Source: Thalassotalea sp. 1_MG-2023
GTDB lineage: Bacteria > Pseudomonadota > Gammaproteobacteria > Enterobacterales > Alteromonadaceae
NCBI RefSeq assembly: GCF_030546745.1
Contig: NZ_JAUOPD010000017.1
Span: 1-64,000, forward strand
DNA length: 64,000 bases
Direction: 5' to 3'
The notes beneath the pieces were generated by a model that saw only the letters and a list, made by a program, of their open reading frames with translations, was not told the origin of the DNA and ran no database searches. This document shows positions 1 to 10,233 of this stretch, piece by piece. Every line of letters starts with the position of its first letter. Position 1 is the stretch's first letter. Position numbers and translations under genes: made by a program.

Positions 1-324
1 GCGCCAAACGAGCCATCACCAGAAGAAACACCTTCAGTTGACGATGATTTATCGTCAGAGTTAAGCGATCCTGATGACATCGACGCGCTAATGGATTCTA
101 TGGCGGCAGCACCAAACGAGCCATCACCAGAAGAAACGCCGTCAGTTGACGATGATTTATCGCAAGAGTTAAGCGATCCTGATGACATCGACGCACTAAT
201 GGACTCTATGGCGGCAGCGCCAAACGAGCCATCACCAGAAGAAACGCCGTCAGTTGACGATGATTTATCGTCCGAGTTAAGCGATCCTGATGACATCGAC
301 GCACTAATGGACTCTATGGCGGCA
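1..324 (+). repeat. Three 108-bp in-frame tandem repeats in fimV
   Basis: Units start at 1, 109 and 217, each 36 codons, beginning APNEPSPEET and ending DALMDSMAA. Copies differ by only a few, mostly synonymous bases plus one S/Q change, so the expansion is recent. The array probably continues to the left of the window. Confidence 0.95.
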
Positions 325-1446
325 CCTACTGCATCCGAAAATAATCCACTGGTTGAAGCAGAACCTTCAAATGACACTATACCAACTGTTGAAGATGAAC
401 AGCCAAGTGAAATCGAACAAAGCTCGCCAACCGAAGGTGATAACAAAGCATTAATTGATAACCTGCCAGAGGAATATGTTGAATCGTTTTTAGCTGTAGA
501 TTTAAGTGAGTTAGCGGAGTCGAATGTTGAAGAACCTGAGCCCATTGTTACTCAAGAACAAGTTTCAGATGATATTGATATTGACGCTCTTTTAGCGGAA
601 GAACAAGAAAAACAAGAAGTTTCACCCCAGGAACAACAAGGTAGTGTTGAAGAAGATTTAGATATTGACGATTTGCTTGCCGAGGTTGCACAAGAAAGCG
701 GTGCGCTATCTGATGATGAACCGCTTGAAATTGGCGATGATATTGAATCAGCAAACACAGAAGATATCACTGATGGCTTATCGGATGAACTTCAAGCTGA
801 TTTAAACGCAGAATTTGACGAATCAACGTTATCAGAATTATTAAACGACGAGCAAACAAGTAATGAAGCCGTTGAAATTACGCCTGATTTTACAGATAGT
901 AATGTATTAGCCGATTTATTGGCTGATGATAATGAAAAGACACAGATTGAAAAAGTAGAAGCGAAAGAGTTAGAAGATATTGAAGAACTCGATAATTTAG
1001 ATTTTGACGAGCTTTTAGCAAATATTGAAGAAGAGCCTGCAGAGTCAAGCTCTGAAAGTTTTAACGTTTCTGCTGAACAGCAAGCAGAAGAAAAAGAAAC
1101 ATCGAATGATTTTTCTCAAGACACAGAAAGCCAAAACAAAAATTTCATTTCTGTAGATGAATTAATCTCTGAAACATTATCAGAAGGCTCTGATGATGAA
1201 GAACCTTATGATAAAACAAATATTGATGTAGGCTTAGGTGAGTTTCCAGAGTTCACTCGAGATATCAACCAAATTGATGTTGATGAAGATGATGACAGTG
1301 GCGTGACTGCTAAATTAGACTTGGCAAAAGTGTATATTGAAATTGGCGATAATGATAATGCTGAAGTCATTTTACAAGATGTGGTTAAACTAGGTGATGC
1401 TGATCAGCAGTATGAAGCACAGCAGTTATTAGATGGCTTAAAGTAA
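1..1446 (+). CDS. fimV: FimV-type protein, C-terminal part (cut by window edge)
   Basis: The reading frame is open from base 1, so the 5' end lies outside the window. The visible 481 residues are very acidic and low in complexity, and end in a short conserved domain (about the last 50 residues, starting AKLDLAKVYIEIGD) typical of the FimV C-terminus, a TPR-like helical cap. FimV proteins are inner-membrane, LysM-bearing scaffolds that organise the cell pole, type IV pili and secretion; the LysM and membrane parts would lie upstream. The first 324 bases are three in-frame copies of a 36-residue repeat. Lying directly upstream of truA, as in many gammaproteobacteria, supports the call. Confidence 0.85.
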   Translation, partial: APNEPSPEETPSVDDDLSSELSDPDDIDALMDSMAAAPNEPSPEETPSVDDDLSQELSDPDDIDALMDSMAAAPNEPSPEETPSVDDDLSSELSDPDDIDALMDSMAAPTASENNPLVEAEPSNDTIPTVEDEQPSEIEQSSPTEGDNKALIDNLPEEYVESFLAVDLSELAESNVEEPEPIVTQEQVSDDIDIDALLAEEQEKQEVSPQEQQGSVEEDLDIDDLLAEVAQESGALSDDEPLEIGDDIESANTEDITDGLSDELQADLNAEFDESTLSELLNDEQTSNEAVEITPDFTDSNVLADLLADDNEKTQIEKVEAKELEDIEELDNLDFDELLANIEEEPAESSSESFNVSAEQQAEEKETSNDFSQDTESQNKNFISVDELISETLSEGSDDEEPYDKTNIDVGLGEFPEFTRDINQIDVDEDDDSGVTAKLDLAKVYIEIGDNDNAEVILQDVVKLGDADQQYEAQQLLDGLK

Positions 1447-1585
1447 CTAACTTATCAGCGCAATACGGTACACTCGTTAGTTTTACATTGAGAATGTCGC
1501 TTTGATAGCGCGATTTATTCGCAAAATACCACAAAATAGTGGATAATTCGCCGCGATTTTTAATAGATATTGCGGTTTATGAAGT

Positions 1586-2368
1586 ATGCGATTTGCACTT
1601 GGTATTGAATATGATGGTAGCCAATATTGTGGTTGGCAGCGTCAAAATAATGTGGTCAGCGTACAAGAAACGTTAGAAAAGGCGTTATCTAAAATAGCGA
1701 ATGAACCTATTAACGTGATCTGTGCTGGCCGTACAGACACAGGTGTAAGCGCGACTAATCAAGTCGTACATTTTGATACTCATAACGTTCGCAAAGAAGT
1801 AGCTTGGACTCTTGGCGTTAATACGCATTTACCGAAAGACATAGCCGTTACTTGGGTGAAAGCTGTCGATGAAACTTTCCATGCTAGATTTGGCGCAACT
1901 TCTCGTCGATATCGCTATATTATCTATAATAATCCGTTGAGACCTGCCATTTTTTCAACGGGATTAACCTTTAATCATTATCCTCTTGATGAAAAGCTGA
2001 TGCATAAAGCGGCTCAGTTTCTTGTTGGTGAACATGATTTTACCAGTTTTAGAACTGTACATTGTCAAGCACCGAGTGCAGTAAGAACCATAGAGCATTG
2101 TCAGGTTTCTAGACAAGGCAACTATCTTTGTATTGACGTTAAAGGTAATGCATTTTTACACCACATGATAAGAAATATCGCCGGTAGTTTAATGCGGGTC
2201 GGTCGAGGCCAAGAAGAAGTTGAATGGATAGCAGAGGTACTGGCAGCAAAAAATAGATGCCTTGCCGGTGTGACAGCACCAGCGAATGGTTTATACTTTG
2301 TTGATGTGACGTACCCAGAAAAATATCAACTACCCAGTAGTCCGTTAGGACCAATATTTTTTAATTAA
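1586..2368 (+). CDS. truA: tRNA pseudouridine(38-40) synthase TruA
   Basis: This cytoplasmic enzyme isomerises uridines 38-40 in the anticodon arm of many tRNAs. The 260-aa length fits the family. The signature AGRTDTGV places the catalytic aspartate at residue 51, and the N-terminal [16 protein letters not shown] is typical of TruA. It starts at an ATG about 140 bp after fimV and precedes accD, the common gammaproteobacterial order. A gap of about 140 bp holding the accD promoter suggests it is not strictly in the accD operon. Confidence 0.97.
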   Translation: MRFALGIEYDGSQYCGWQRQNNVVSVQETLEKALSKIANEPINVICAGRTDTGVSATNQVVHFDTHNVRKEVAWTLGVNTHLPKDIAVTWVKAVDETFHARFGATSRRYRYIIYNNPLRPAIFSTGLTFNHYPLDEKLMHKAAQFLVGEHDFTSFRTVHCQAPSAVRTIEHCQVSRQGNYLCIDVKGNAFLHHMIRNIAGSLMRVGRGQEEVEWIAEVLAAKNRCLAGVTAPANGLYFVDVTYPEKYQLPSSPLGPIFFN

Positions 2369-2453
2369 CCATAATATACAGGGCAGACCAGTTTTTTATA
2401 TTCAAACCACCTTATGTTATGTTCTAATTACGGGTTAAATGCCATTGTGGCGA

Positions 2454-2481
2454 TTGACTGTATAACTGTTTATTATATAAA
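2454..2481 (+). promoter_or_regulatory. Probable sigma-70 promoter of accD operon
   Basis: TTGACT (2454-2459), a 16-bp spacer and TATAAA (2476-2481), lying 30 bp upstream of the accD start codon. It is close to consensus at both hexamers. Called by eye. Confidence 0.6.
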
Positions 2482-2511
2482 CAAAATTCAAGCATTGATG
2501 AAAGTGAAATT

Positions 2512-3369
2512 ATGAGCTGGATTGAAAAGATTCTCCCAAAAGCAAAAACCTCTCAAAAGCGTAATATACCTGAAGGGGTTTGGGAAAAATGTACATCATG
2601 TAACGCGATGTTGTACAAAGCTGAACTAGAACGTGTTTTATCTGTATGCCCTAAATGTGATCACCACATGCGAATTTCAGCACGTAAGAGAATAGAGCAT
2701 TTTCTTGATGTAGGTGAACGCGTTGAACTTGGTGCCGATCTTGAGCCTCAAGATAAATTAAAATTTAAAGACTCAAAGAAATATAAAGATAGGTTGACTG
2801 CTGCTCAAAAATCTACCGGCGAAAAAGATGCTTTAGTTGTTATGCATGGTGAACTTCATGGTTTACCGATAGTCGCTGCGGCTTTTGAGTTTTCATTTTT
2901 AGGCGGTTCTATGGCATCAGTTGTTGGTGCAAGATTTGTTAAGGCGGCAGAATATTGTTTAGAGCATGAAGTGCCACTAGTTTGTTTTTCAGCAAGCGGT
3001 GGAGCACGAATGCAAGAAGCATTATTTTCGTTAATGCAAATGGCTAAAACTAGCGCTGCACTTGCTAAAATGAAAGAAAAAGGCTTACCTTATATTTCAG
3101 TGTTAACTGATCCTACTATGGGTGGCGTATCAGCAAGTTTAGCAATGTTAGGGGATATCAATGTTGCCGAGCCAAAAGCATTAATTGGCTTTGCTGGTCC
3201 ACGAGTTATTGAACAAACGGTGCGTGAAAAATTACCAGAAGGTTTTCAGCGCAGTGAGTTTTTACTTGAGAAAGGCGCAATTGATATGATTGTTAACCGT
3301 CGTGACATGCGCGATACGCTAGCAAGAGTATTAGCTAAGTTTACTAACCAAGAGTTACGAGCCAGTTAG
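2512..3369 (+). CDS. accD: Acetyl-CoA carboxylase carboxyltransferase subunit beta
   Basis: This is the beta subunit of the carboxyltransferase that moves CO2 from biotin to acetyl-CoA to make malonyl-CoA, the first committed step of fatty acid synthesis; it pairs with AccA, which is not in the window. The 285-aa protein has the N-terminal zinc ribbon (Cys27, Cys30, Cys46, Cys49) and a crotonase-like core with the GGSMASVVG and SGGARMQE stretches. It is the first gene of a tight cluster: folC follows after 7 bp. Confidence 0.97.
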   Translation: MSWIEKILPKAKTSQKRNIPEGVWEKCTSCNAMLYKAELERVLSVCPKCDHHMRISARKRIEHFLDVGERVELGADLEPQDKLKFKDSKKYKDRLTAAQKSTGEKDALVVMHGELHGLPIVAAAFEFSFLGGSMASVVGARFVKAAEYCLEHEVPLVCFSASGGARMQEALFSLMQMAKTSAALAKMKEKGLPYISVLTDPTMGGVSASLAMLGDINVAEPKALIGFAGPRVIEQTVREKLPEGFQRSEFLLEKGAIDMIVNRRDMRDTLARVLAKFTNQELRAS

Positions 3370-3376
3370 TTTATCT

Positions 3377-4636
3377 ATGAAGAATATTGATACAAGCCAC
3401 TCAAATCGTTCATTCGATGAGTGGCTTTCTTATATTGAACGTATTCATGCCACTGAAATTGATATGGGGTTAACTCGTATTAGCAAAGTTGCTAAGCGCT
3501 TAGGATTAAACTTCGAACGTTCCATTGTTATCACGGTGGCAGGTACAAATGGTAAAGGTACAACATGTGCCTTTATTGAAAATGCCTTACTTGCAAACGA
3601 TCATAGTGTCGCTGTGTATTCATCACCGCATATTCATCGTTTTAATGAACGTTTACGCATAAATAAACAAGATATTGATGATTACTCACTAGTTGATGCT
3701 TTTGAGCAAATAGAGCTTCTACGTGGTGATATATCATTAACATATTATGAGTACACAACGTTAGCAGCATTAACTGTTTTAAACGCAACAAAGCCGCAGT
3801 ATATTATTTTAGAAGTTGGCTTAGGTGGCCGGTTAGATGCAACTAACATTATCGACGCTGATATTGCCGTAATTACAACGGTTGACTTAGATCACCAAGC
3901 GTTTTTAGGGAATGATAGAGAGTCAATTGGTTTTGAAAAAGCAGGTATCATGCGTACTAAAAAACCGGTTGTAATTGGAGACAGTAATCCACCTAGCAGT
4001 GTCATTAAACATGCAGATACTTTAAGCAGTATAAAATATTGCCGCGAAAAAGAATTTTTTGTGATTGAAGACAGATCTAGTTGGCAATGGCATTGTCAAG
4101 GCACTTCATTTAGTAACCTTCCACAAGGATTTATTCCTAAAGATAACACCGCAACTGCACTACAGGTGCTAAAGCTGTTAGATTACCCTTTATCGCAGGC
4201 AAAGGTTGTCGCGCTTATTAATGAAACCAAAGTGTCTGGCAGAACAGAACTTATACAGTGTGAGGGTGATATTCTACTCGATGTAGGTCACAACCCATTA
4301 GCTGCGAGATACTTAGCAGAAGTGGTGAGCAATTATAATTGTGAAAACGTATATGCGGTTATTGGCATGTTGTCGGATAAAGATATTAGCAGTACGATCA
4401 CTCCCTTATTTCCCCATATAAAAAAGTGGTTTGTTTCAGGGCTTGATGATATACCACGGGGTGCAAGTAAAGAATATTTAGCGTCATATTTTACTGAGCA
4501 AAATATTTTAACTTTTGACAACGTCATTGACGGCTTTAAAATGGCTAGGTCAACAGCCAATAATCGAGATTTAATTTTAGTTTTTGGTTCGTTTTATACC
4601 GTCGCAAAAGTAAAAACATTGCTAGATAGGAGTTAA
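3377..4636 (+). CDS. folC: Bifunctional dihydrofolate synthase / folylpolyglutamate synthase
   Basis: This ATP-dependent Mur-ligase-family enzyme joins dihydropteroate to glutamate and adds further glutamates to folates. The protein has 419 residues. The P-loop VAGTNGKGT covers residues 54-62, followed by the SSPHI and LEVGLGGRLDATN blocks typical of FolC. It begins 7 bp after accD, and the TTG start of the next gene is 1 bp past its stop, so all are probably co-transcribed and translationally coupled. Confidence 0.96.
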   Translation: MKNIDTSHSNRSFDEWLSYIERIHATEIDMGLTRISKVAKRLGLNFERSIVITVAGTNGKGTTCAFIENALLANDHSVAVYSSPHIHRFNERLRINKQDIDDYSLVDAFEQIELLRGDISLTYYEYTTLAALTVLNATKPQYIILEVGLGGRLDATNIIDADIAVITTVDLDHQAFLGNDRESIGFEKAGIMRTKKPVVIGDSNPPSSVIKHADTLSSIKYCREKEFFVIEDRSSWQWHCQGTSFSNLPQGFIPKDNTATALQVLKLLDYPLSQAKVVALINETKVSGRTELIQCEGDILLDVGHNPLAARYLAEVVSNYNCENVYAVIGMLSDKDISSTITPLFPHIKKWFVSGLDDIPRGASKEYLASYFTEQNILTFDNVIDGFKMARSTANNRDLILVFGSFYTVAKVKTLLDRS

Positions 4637-4637
4637 T

Positions 4638-5243
4638 TTGTCTACACCTTTTCAAAATAGATTGGTTGGTACTATTATCGTTGCCGCCGTTGCTATTATT
4701 TTTTTACCCGATTTACTCGACGGTGAAAAACAAACCTATCAGGAAGAGTTTGAAAATATACCAACAGCGCCAAAAGTTGATTTTAAGCCTAATAGTTTAA
4801 CAATTGATGAAGATAAAATAGCGAAATTACCTAAAGAAGAATTAACAGATGAAGTAGCCTTAGACGACAATAATCAAGAAAAGGCGCCTGTTGAACAAGA
4901 TGCTAATAATAAGCTTGAATCGGATGTTGGTGATAATAGCAATCAACCCGTTTCTTCTGATTCAAAAGTCACCGCTTTGCCTGAAAAAATAACTGACGAG
5001 CAAGCTTGGGTGATCCAATTGGGTAGTTTTCGCCATAAAAAAAATGTAGCAGACCTAACGCGTAAATTAAAAAAAGCAGGTTATACCGTCTTCACTAAGC
5101 CGATAAATACAAAAAGTGGCACATTAACAAAAGTATTTATTGGTCCTGAATTAGTGAAGTCTAGCCTAGAGAAAAAACTTCCGGCACTTAAAGAGTTAAC
5201 GAAAGTGCAAGGAAAAATTGCCAAATTTCAGCCAACAAAATAA
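4638..5243 (+). CDS. dedD: SPOR-domain cell division protein, DedD-like
   Basis: The 201-aa protein has an N-terminal membrane segment (about residues 9-26, rich in V/I/A and ending FLPDLLDG), an acidic low-complexity periplasmic linker, and a C-terminal SPOR domain (about 122-200, opening WVIQLGSFRHKKNV). SPOR domains bind denuded glycan strands at the septum, and DedD is a non-essential divisome protein. The start is a TTG at 4638, supported by AGGAG six bases upstream and by the absence of an earlier in-frame start after folC. The position between folC and cvpA matches the classical order. Confidence 0.9.
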   Translation: MSTPFQNRLVGTIIVAAVAIIFLPDLLDGEKQTYQEEFENIPTAPKVDFKPNSLTIDEDKIAKLPKEELTDEVALDDNNQEKAPVEQDANNKLESDVGDNSNQPVSSDSKVTALPEKITDEQAWVIQLGSFRHKKNVADLTRKLKKAGYTVFTKPINTKSGTLTKVFIGPELVKSSLEKKLPALKELTKVQGKIAKFQPTK

Positions 5244-5312
5244 TAAAATATTAGCGATCTTAGTGCGTGTTCTGGTAGAATGCGCGCCTCTAATCGATGA
5301 GACACGTAATTT

Positions 5313-5801
5313 ATGGTTTGGGTAGACTATGCCATTTTGGCAGTCATAGGTATTTCAACACTGATCAGCCTTATCAGAGGTTTTGTTAAAGAAGCTATCT
5401 CGCTTGTTGTTTGGATCAGTGCCTTCTTTATTGCCAGTACTTTCTACTTAAAACTAGCTACGCTATTAACTAACATATCTGATCAACTCCTTCGTAATGG
5501 CGCTGCCATTGCTATTTTATTTATTTCTACGCTAATCATAGGTGCCATTGTTAACTATGTTATTGGGCAACTGGTAACTAAAACAGGGTTATCAGGAACA
5601 GATCGCGTATTAGGGTTGGTTTTTGGTGCGCTAAGGGGCGCATTAGTGAGTAGCGCCATATTATTTTTTATGGATGCATTTACGCCTGCACCTTCAAGCG
5701 AATGGTGGCAGAACTCTTTATTGATACCTGAATTTTCATTAATTATTGAATGGTTTTTTGAGTATCTCAAACAATCATCCAGTTTTTTACAGCAAGTTTA
5801 A
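5313..5801 (+). CDS. cvpA: CvpA family inner-membrane protein
   Basis: The 162-aa protein has four predicted hydrophobic helices. The family was first linked to colicin V export and later to envelope homeostasis; its molecular activity is not settled. The [15 protein letters not shown] start and the [17 protein letters not shown] block are typical. It sits 18 bp upstream of purF, an arrangement conserved across gammaproteobacteria. Confidence 0.93.
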   Translation: MVWVDYAILAVIGISTLISLIRGFVKEAISLVVWISAFFIASTFYLKLATLLTNISDQLLRNGAAIAILFISTLIIGAIVNYVIGQLVTKTGLSGTDRVLGLVFGALRGALVSSAILFFMDAFTPAPSSEWWQNSLLIPEFSLIIEWFFEYLKQSSSFLQQV

Positions 5802-5819
5802 AACATCGGGGTAAACTAC

Positions 5820-7337
5820 ATGTGTGGTATAGTTGGCATTGTTGGTAATACATCGGTTGGGCAATCTTTATATGATGGCTTAACAGTTCTTCAGCATCGT
5901 GGCCAGGACGCTGCAGGTATCGTGACTATTCACGATAACACCTTTAGACTCAGAAAAGCGAATGGCTTGGTGAAAGATGTTTTTCATACGCGCCATATGC
6001 TAAGACTTCAAGGTAATATTGGCATTGGCCATATTCGTTACCCAACTGCAGGTACGTCTAGTTCATCAGAAGCGCAACCATTTTATGCAAATTCACCTTT
6101 CGGTATTTCACTTGCACATAATGGCAATTTAACCAATGCGCAAGAATTAAAAGATTGGCTTTTTAAAGAAGCACGTCGCCACGTAAATACAACGTCTGAC
6201 TCAGAGCTTTTGTTAAATATACTTGGCCATGAGTTACAACATATTGGTGGTTTAGATTTAACACCTGATGATATTTTTACTGCGGTTGCTAATGTACATA
6301 AACGTGTTCGTGGTGCCTATGCAAGTGTTGCTGTGATCATTGGCCATGGCATGGTTGCTTTTCGTGATCCTAATGGTATTCGTCCTTTGGTTTTTGGTAA
6401 AAGAGAAACTGAGAAAGGCACAGAGTATATGATCGCTTCTGAATCGGTTGCATTAGATGCAAGCGATTTTGAGTTTGTCAGAGACGTTGCACCCGGTGAA
6501 GCTATTTTCTTTACAGAAGATGGTCAATTACATAGTAAACAATGTGCTGAAAACCCTAGCTTTAATCCATGTATTTTTGAATATGTTTATTTTGCACGCC
6601 CTGATTCGACCATGGATAAAATTTCCGTTTATGGTTCACGCGTTGAAATGGGTACAAAACTTGGTGCTAAGGTTGCAAAAGAGTGGGCTGATGAAGATAT
6701 TGATGTTGTAATTCCAATTCCTGAAACATCTTGTGATACCGCATTGCAAATAGCACAAACGTTGAATTTACCTTACAGACAAGGCTTTGTTAAAAATCGT
6801 TATATTGGTAGAACGTTCATTATGCCTGGGCAAGAACAACGTAAAAAATCAGTACGACGTAAGCTAAATGCCATAGGGGCAGAGTTTGAAGGTAAAAACG
6901 TTTTATTAGTTGATGATTCAATTGTACGTGGTACTACCTCTGAGCAAATTATTGAAATGGCACGCGCAGCAGGCGCTAAAAAGGTTTACTTTGCCTCAGC
7001 TGCACCTGAAATACGTTTTCCAAATGTTTATGGCATTGATATGCCTAGTGCGAATGAATTAATTGCTCACGGTAGAGAATTAGAAGACATTTGCCAGTTA
7101 ATTGGTGCTGACAAATTGATTTTCCAATCGATTGAAGATTTAGAAGAGGCTGTTCGGACCGCTAATCCTGATATTAAAAAGTTTGAAACATCAGTGTTCA
7201 ATGGCCAATACATTACCAAAGATATTGATCAAGATTACTTAGAAAGGCTTGATGCATTAAGAAATAACGAAGTAAAAGAAACGTCAGATAAAAATGCCGA
7301 TTCCATTATTGATATGCATAATGAAGGTTCTGAATAA
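5820..7337 (+). CDS. purF: Amidophosphoribosyltransferase
   Basis: This enzyme catalyses the first committed step of purine synthesis, converting PRPP and glutamine to phosphoribosylamine. The N-terminal glutaminase nucleophile is the cysteine exposed after Met removal (MCGIVGIVG). The PRPP-binding loop ([14 protein letters not shown]) starts near residue 361. At 505 aa it is full length. It ends the accD-purF cluster and is followed by a strong terminator. In related bacteria this locus is under PurR; I did not find a convincing PurR box. Confidence 0.97.
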   Translation: MCGIVGIVGNTSVGQSLYDGLTVLQHRGQDAAGIVTIHDNTFRLRKANGLVKDVFHTRHMLRLQGNIGIGHIRYPTAGTSSSSEAQPFYANSPFGISLAHNGNLTNAQELKDWLFKEARRHVNTTSDSELLLNILGHELQHIGGLDLTPDDIFTAVANVHKRVRGAYASVAVIIGHGMVAFRDPNGIRPLVFGKRETEKGTEYMIASESVALDASDFEFVRDVAPGEAIFFTEDGQLHSKQCAENPSFNPCIFEYVYFARPDSTMDKISVYGSRVEMGTKLGAKVAKEWADEDIDVVIPIPETSCDTALQIAQTLNLPYRQGFVKNRYIGRTFIMPGQEQRKKSVRRKLNAIGAEFEGKNVLLVDDSIVRGTTSEQIIEMARAAGAKKVYFASAAPEIRFPNVYGIDMPSANELIAHGRELEDICQLIGADKLIFQSIEDLEEAVRTANPDIKKFETSVFNGQYITKDIDQDYLERLDALRNNEVKETSDKNADSIIDMHNEGSE

Positions 7338-7360
7338 TTTTAATTTCAGTTTATAGAAAA

Positions 7361-7388
7361 AATAAAGGCACCTTCTGGTGCCTTTATT
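7361..7388 (+). terminator. Intrinsic terminator after purF (bidirectional)
   Basis: A 12-bp perfect stem (AATAAAGGCACC / GGTGCCTTTATT) with a TTCT loop. A/T runs on both sides let it serve purF and the convergent Yip1-family gene. Confidence 0.85.
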
Positions 7389-7407
7389 ATTATAAAGCTA
7401 GCGAGTA

Positions 7408-8007
7408 TTATCGAATATATTCGGTACTAAATCCCATACCAAACATAATAGCGCTAACCGCCATTAACGCGACAAGCAATACTAAACCACAAGTGACAAC
7501 TGAGCTTGAATAAATAAAACCACTTTCTTCAGGTATGTTCATCATTATAGGCGTTCCTGAATAAAGTAAATAAATTGAATAAGCCAGTGCAGCAAGACCA
7601 GAAAGTGTTACAAACCACAGTACAGGATATAAGGCTGTTAACCCAACCATTAATAAAGGTGTAACAGTGTACGACGCTAGTTCAAGTGATTGTGAAAAGT
7701 CAGGTGAGGCTTTAAACGTGATAGCCATCCATTGAATCAAATAAGCAAGTGCCAAAACACCAACAATGATTCCGAAATACATGGCAACAGACATTGCTAA
7801 AGCGCTTGATTCTGCAATTTTAATTACTGGACCTGCACCAATAGACCAACCAATATGTGCTGTTGCAAAATAACTGCATATAGCTGGTATCAGTGCGATT
7901 GTTAGTATATGCACAACACTGTACATGTAACTTTCATGGCGTTTTTCTATTGTGCGCCATTCTTCTTTTGGATGAGCATAAAGCCCCCATATATGATTTA
8001 ATATCAT
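7408..8007 (-). CDS. Yip1-family (DUF1282) inner-membrane protein
   Basis: The 199-aa protein has about five hydrophobic helices. The N-terminal NHIWGLYAHPKEEWRTI matches the Yip1/DUF1282 opening seen in many proteobacteria, where a short cytoplasmic stretch with P-x-x-x-W precedes the membrane core. No enzymatic residues are evident. It is a single minus-strand gene, convergent with purF, with a visible RBS (AGGA) just upstream of its ATG. Its function is unknown. Confidence 0.8.
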   Translation of the reverse strand: MILNHIWGLYAHPKEEWRTIEKRHESYMYSVVHILTIALIPAICSYFATAHIGWSIGAGPVIKIAESSALAMSVAMYFGIIVGVLALAYLIQWMAITFKASPDFSQSLELASYTVTPLLMVGLTALYPVLWFVTLSGLAALAYSIYLLYSGTPIMMNIPEESGFIYSSSVVTCGLVLLVALMAVSAIMFGMGFSTEYIR

Positions 8008-8229
8008 TTTATATCCTCTTACTCAGTCCCCAAAATCGCTTTATGCGGTTGTTGTTATTATTATCCGCTAGCGTGTGTTCAACGTTATTATTTTTATAGT
8101 TGATATGTTATTTATGGAAGATGTTGAAGATATAGTCAAGAACAGAGTGAATTTTATACTAAAATCGTAGCAAATCATTTTTCATTATAATTAAAATAGA
8201 TAAGAGAAATATGATCAAAGTGGGGAAAT

Positions 8230-8508
8230 TTAGCTGACTTTTATTCGGACAATATTCATTATTTCCATCTCAAATCCAGCAATAGTCTCAGTTGCAGGAT
8301 AATAGGTAACATTGACTTTTTGTCCAGATAAGCACCGATACTGCTTTTTACGTTTATATTTAAATGGCACATCAATATTTTCAAACATGATGGTGTTTAG
8401 GATCCAATCATCTTCTTCCCTTTGAACATGTGAGATAACTTTTAATGATTCGCTGTGGATCAATTGTTTATGATTTTCGAGTAATTTATTAATTGCTTTT
8501 TTAGCCAT
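8230..8508 (-). CDS. Conserved hypothetical protein, 92 aa
   Basis: This small, basic, soluble protein has no signal peptide or membrane helix. The C-terminal half (FKYKRKKQYRCLSGQKV, then NVTYYPATE and MNIVRI) resembles a conserved small unknown family I recognise loosely from marine gammaproteobacteria. The beta-strand-rich pattern could be a small barrel, but no function can be assigned. It stands alone on the minus strand, with about 220 bp of AT-rich sequence to the Yip1 gene and 170 bp to the next gene. The RBS is weak. Confidence 0.65.
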   Translation of the reverse strand: MAKKAINKLLENHKQLIHSESLKVISHVQREEDDWILNTIMFENIDVPFKYKRKKQYRCLSGQKVNVTYYPATETIAGFEMEIMNIVRIKVS

Positions 8509-8678
8509 GGCATCAATGTTTCATTTAAAACGGTTTGATAAGTATCTCACGCTTTATTCAATTTATATACTTTTGCTCAGGCAAAACCTTGTCAGATTCA
8601 AATATTCATTGATAGAATTATTTGGTCAATCACGCGACTTAAGCGCTCAACAGAATTTTTGTAACTCGAGGGCGCATC

Positions 8679-9932
8679 CTACTCTATATTCACTCTGATG
8701 ACTTTGCTCGTGCTGCTTTGATGAATTAACAAATCCCCTTGTTTGGTTTTTCGCATATGCCTTACAATTCCTGCATAAACGTCACCTGATGGGATAGCCC
8801 AGCTTTGAAAGATCTCACTTTTGGGATCAAACCTCACTAATGCATCTGGTCTCATGCCTGACTCGTTATACCAAACGATATTATCAATCACGGCTATGGC
8901 ATATGGGTGAGACTTATTGCCACTTGGAGAAGGCCATTCTTTAATATCTCCAGTGTCAGGGTTGTAACGGCCTAATCGCCCTTGAGATGAATTAACATAC
9001 CAAATCATACCGTCTGCTGCGATATCTAATCTTCGCACTCTTGTTGCTTTATTTGGTAAGGTAATATCGGTTAATGCCATCGTTTTTGGGTCAACTTTAA
9101 CTAAACAATTTCTACCGTTGCAGGCTACCCATGGAGTGCCTTCATCATCAATTTTAATTCCATAAGGTTTAGATTTAGGAGCGTTCATCGTTACTAGTTT
9201 TATTTCGCCTGATTCTGGGTTTAATCTACCAATCATATTGCTATGCTGAAGGGTAAACCAAAGTATGCCTTTATTATCGAAGATTGCACTGTGAGGATCT
9301 TTAGCTTGTTTGTCAGGCATCGGAAATTCAGTAATGGCTTCCGTTTTTATATTTAGCTTACCCATGGTGCCATTTTTATTTCCTGTGTACCAAATATTGC
9401 CATCACTATCAGTTGTCACTGTATGTGGCATCGCATTATCTGGCAGGGTATATTCTTTCATTTCGCCGCTGTCAGGATCAATACGACCAATAAGGTTTGC
9501 ACGTTGGCCTGCCCACCAAATATCACCATTTTCTGCTTCTATCGGATCTCGAGAACGTTGTCCAAGGGTTGGTGTATGCCAAGTGGTAAAACTAATTTCG
9601 GTATCACCTGATATTAAGTTAGGTGTTCGTTTATCATTGGGTGGATAATTTTTGGCTAAGTAACTCACAATTTTTTCTTCAATAGCTGGGCTGTTAGAAA
9701 AGTTGATCATGGTGTGAATTAACGTTTGCCAGCCATCGGCGTTATACCCTGAACTTCGCGTGATCATATTGATACGGTGGCAAGCGGTACAATATTGTTC
9801 TACAAGTGCCTTTCCCTCATTATTCATAGGGTCATTTACCAGCATGTTATTGTATGGCTGGGTAAAGGCTGTTAAAGAAAGTAGACTACTGGCAATAAAT
9901 AAAATTGTGTACTTAATAAATCGCAAAGTCAT
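8679..9932 (-). CDS. Secreted haem-motif protein with virginiamycin B lyase-like beta-propeller
   Basis: The 417-aa product starts at the ATG at 9932, chosen because AGGAACC lies at the right distance and a clean signal peptide follows (residues 1-24). A frame extending to 10034 has no comparable RBS. After the signal comes a CXXCH haem motif (Cys48-Cys51-His52, CTACH) in a short cytochrome c-like helical region (about 35-100). Roughly 300 residues of repeated blades follow, of the type DxxGNIWYTGNKxGxxGKL, as in the Vgb/streptogramin lyase and NHL-like propellers. It is probably periplasmic. Antibiotic lyase activity should not be assumed; a redox or sensor role is equally possible. Confidence 0.8.
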   Translation of the reverse strand: MTLRFIKYTILFIASSLLSLTAFTQPYNNMLVNDPMNNEGKALVEQYCTACHRINMITRSSGYNADGWQTLIHTMINFSNSPAIEEKIVSYLAKNYPPNDKRTPNLISGDTEISFTTWHTPTLGQRSRDPIEAENGDIWWAGQRANLIGRIDPDSGEMKEYTLPDNAMPHTVTTDSDGNIWYTGNKNGTMGKLNIKTEAITEFPMPDKQAKDPHSAIFDNKGILWFTLQHSNMIGRLNPESGEIKLVTMNAPKSKPYGIKIDDEGTPWVACNGRNCLVKVDPKTMALTDITLPNKATRVRRLDIAADGMIWYVNSSQGRLGRYNPDTGDIKEWPSPSGNKSHPYAIAVIDNIVWYNESGMRPDALVRFDPKSEIFQSWAIPSGDVYAGIVRHMRKTKQGDLLIHQSSTSKVIRVNIE

Positions 9933-10233
9933 TTTGGTTCCTATATTACTATTGTCATGATTTAATCCTATGAAACCTAACGGTAGTTTAACGATGGCTG
10001 TCTGTAAATATAAAACTAACAAGAGCAGACACAAAAAAGTGATGAAATAGCGCTATTCAACTTTATTTTTTAACTTGGCTATTGTTAAGCAGGTTTCGTG
10101 ACACTACTTGCTCCTAAGCTAGAGAAGTATTGATGAAAGGAAGGATAATTTCTTTGAAATAATCAAAGTGTCCTTAATTGGCCTATGTTAATATTTACCT
10201 TTATCCTTAAATTATCGTGAAGAATTAACACCA
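9933..10233. other. Intergenic region between divergent genes
   Basis: A 301-bp AT-rich region separating the minus-strand haem/propeller gene from miaE. It must hold both promoters. I see no strong consensus hexamer pair or operator, and the reading frame that runs into it looks like an over-extended start. Confidence 0.5.

Noticed and set aside
9933-10034. 34-codon N-terminal extension of the haem/propeller protein
   Set aside because: The ATG at 9932 has a proper RBS and begins a signal peptide; the extension would bury it.
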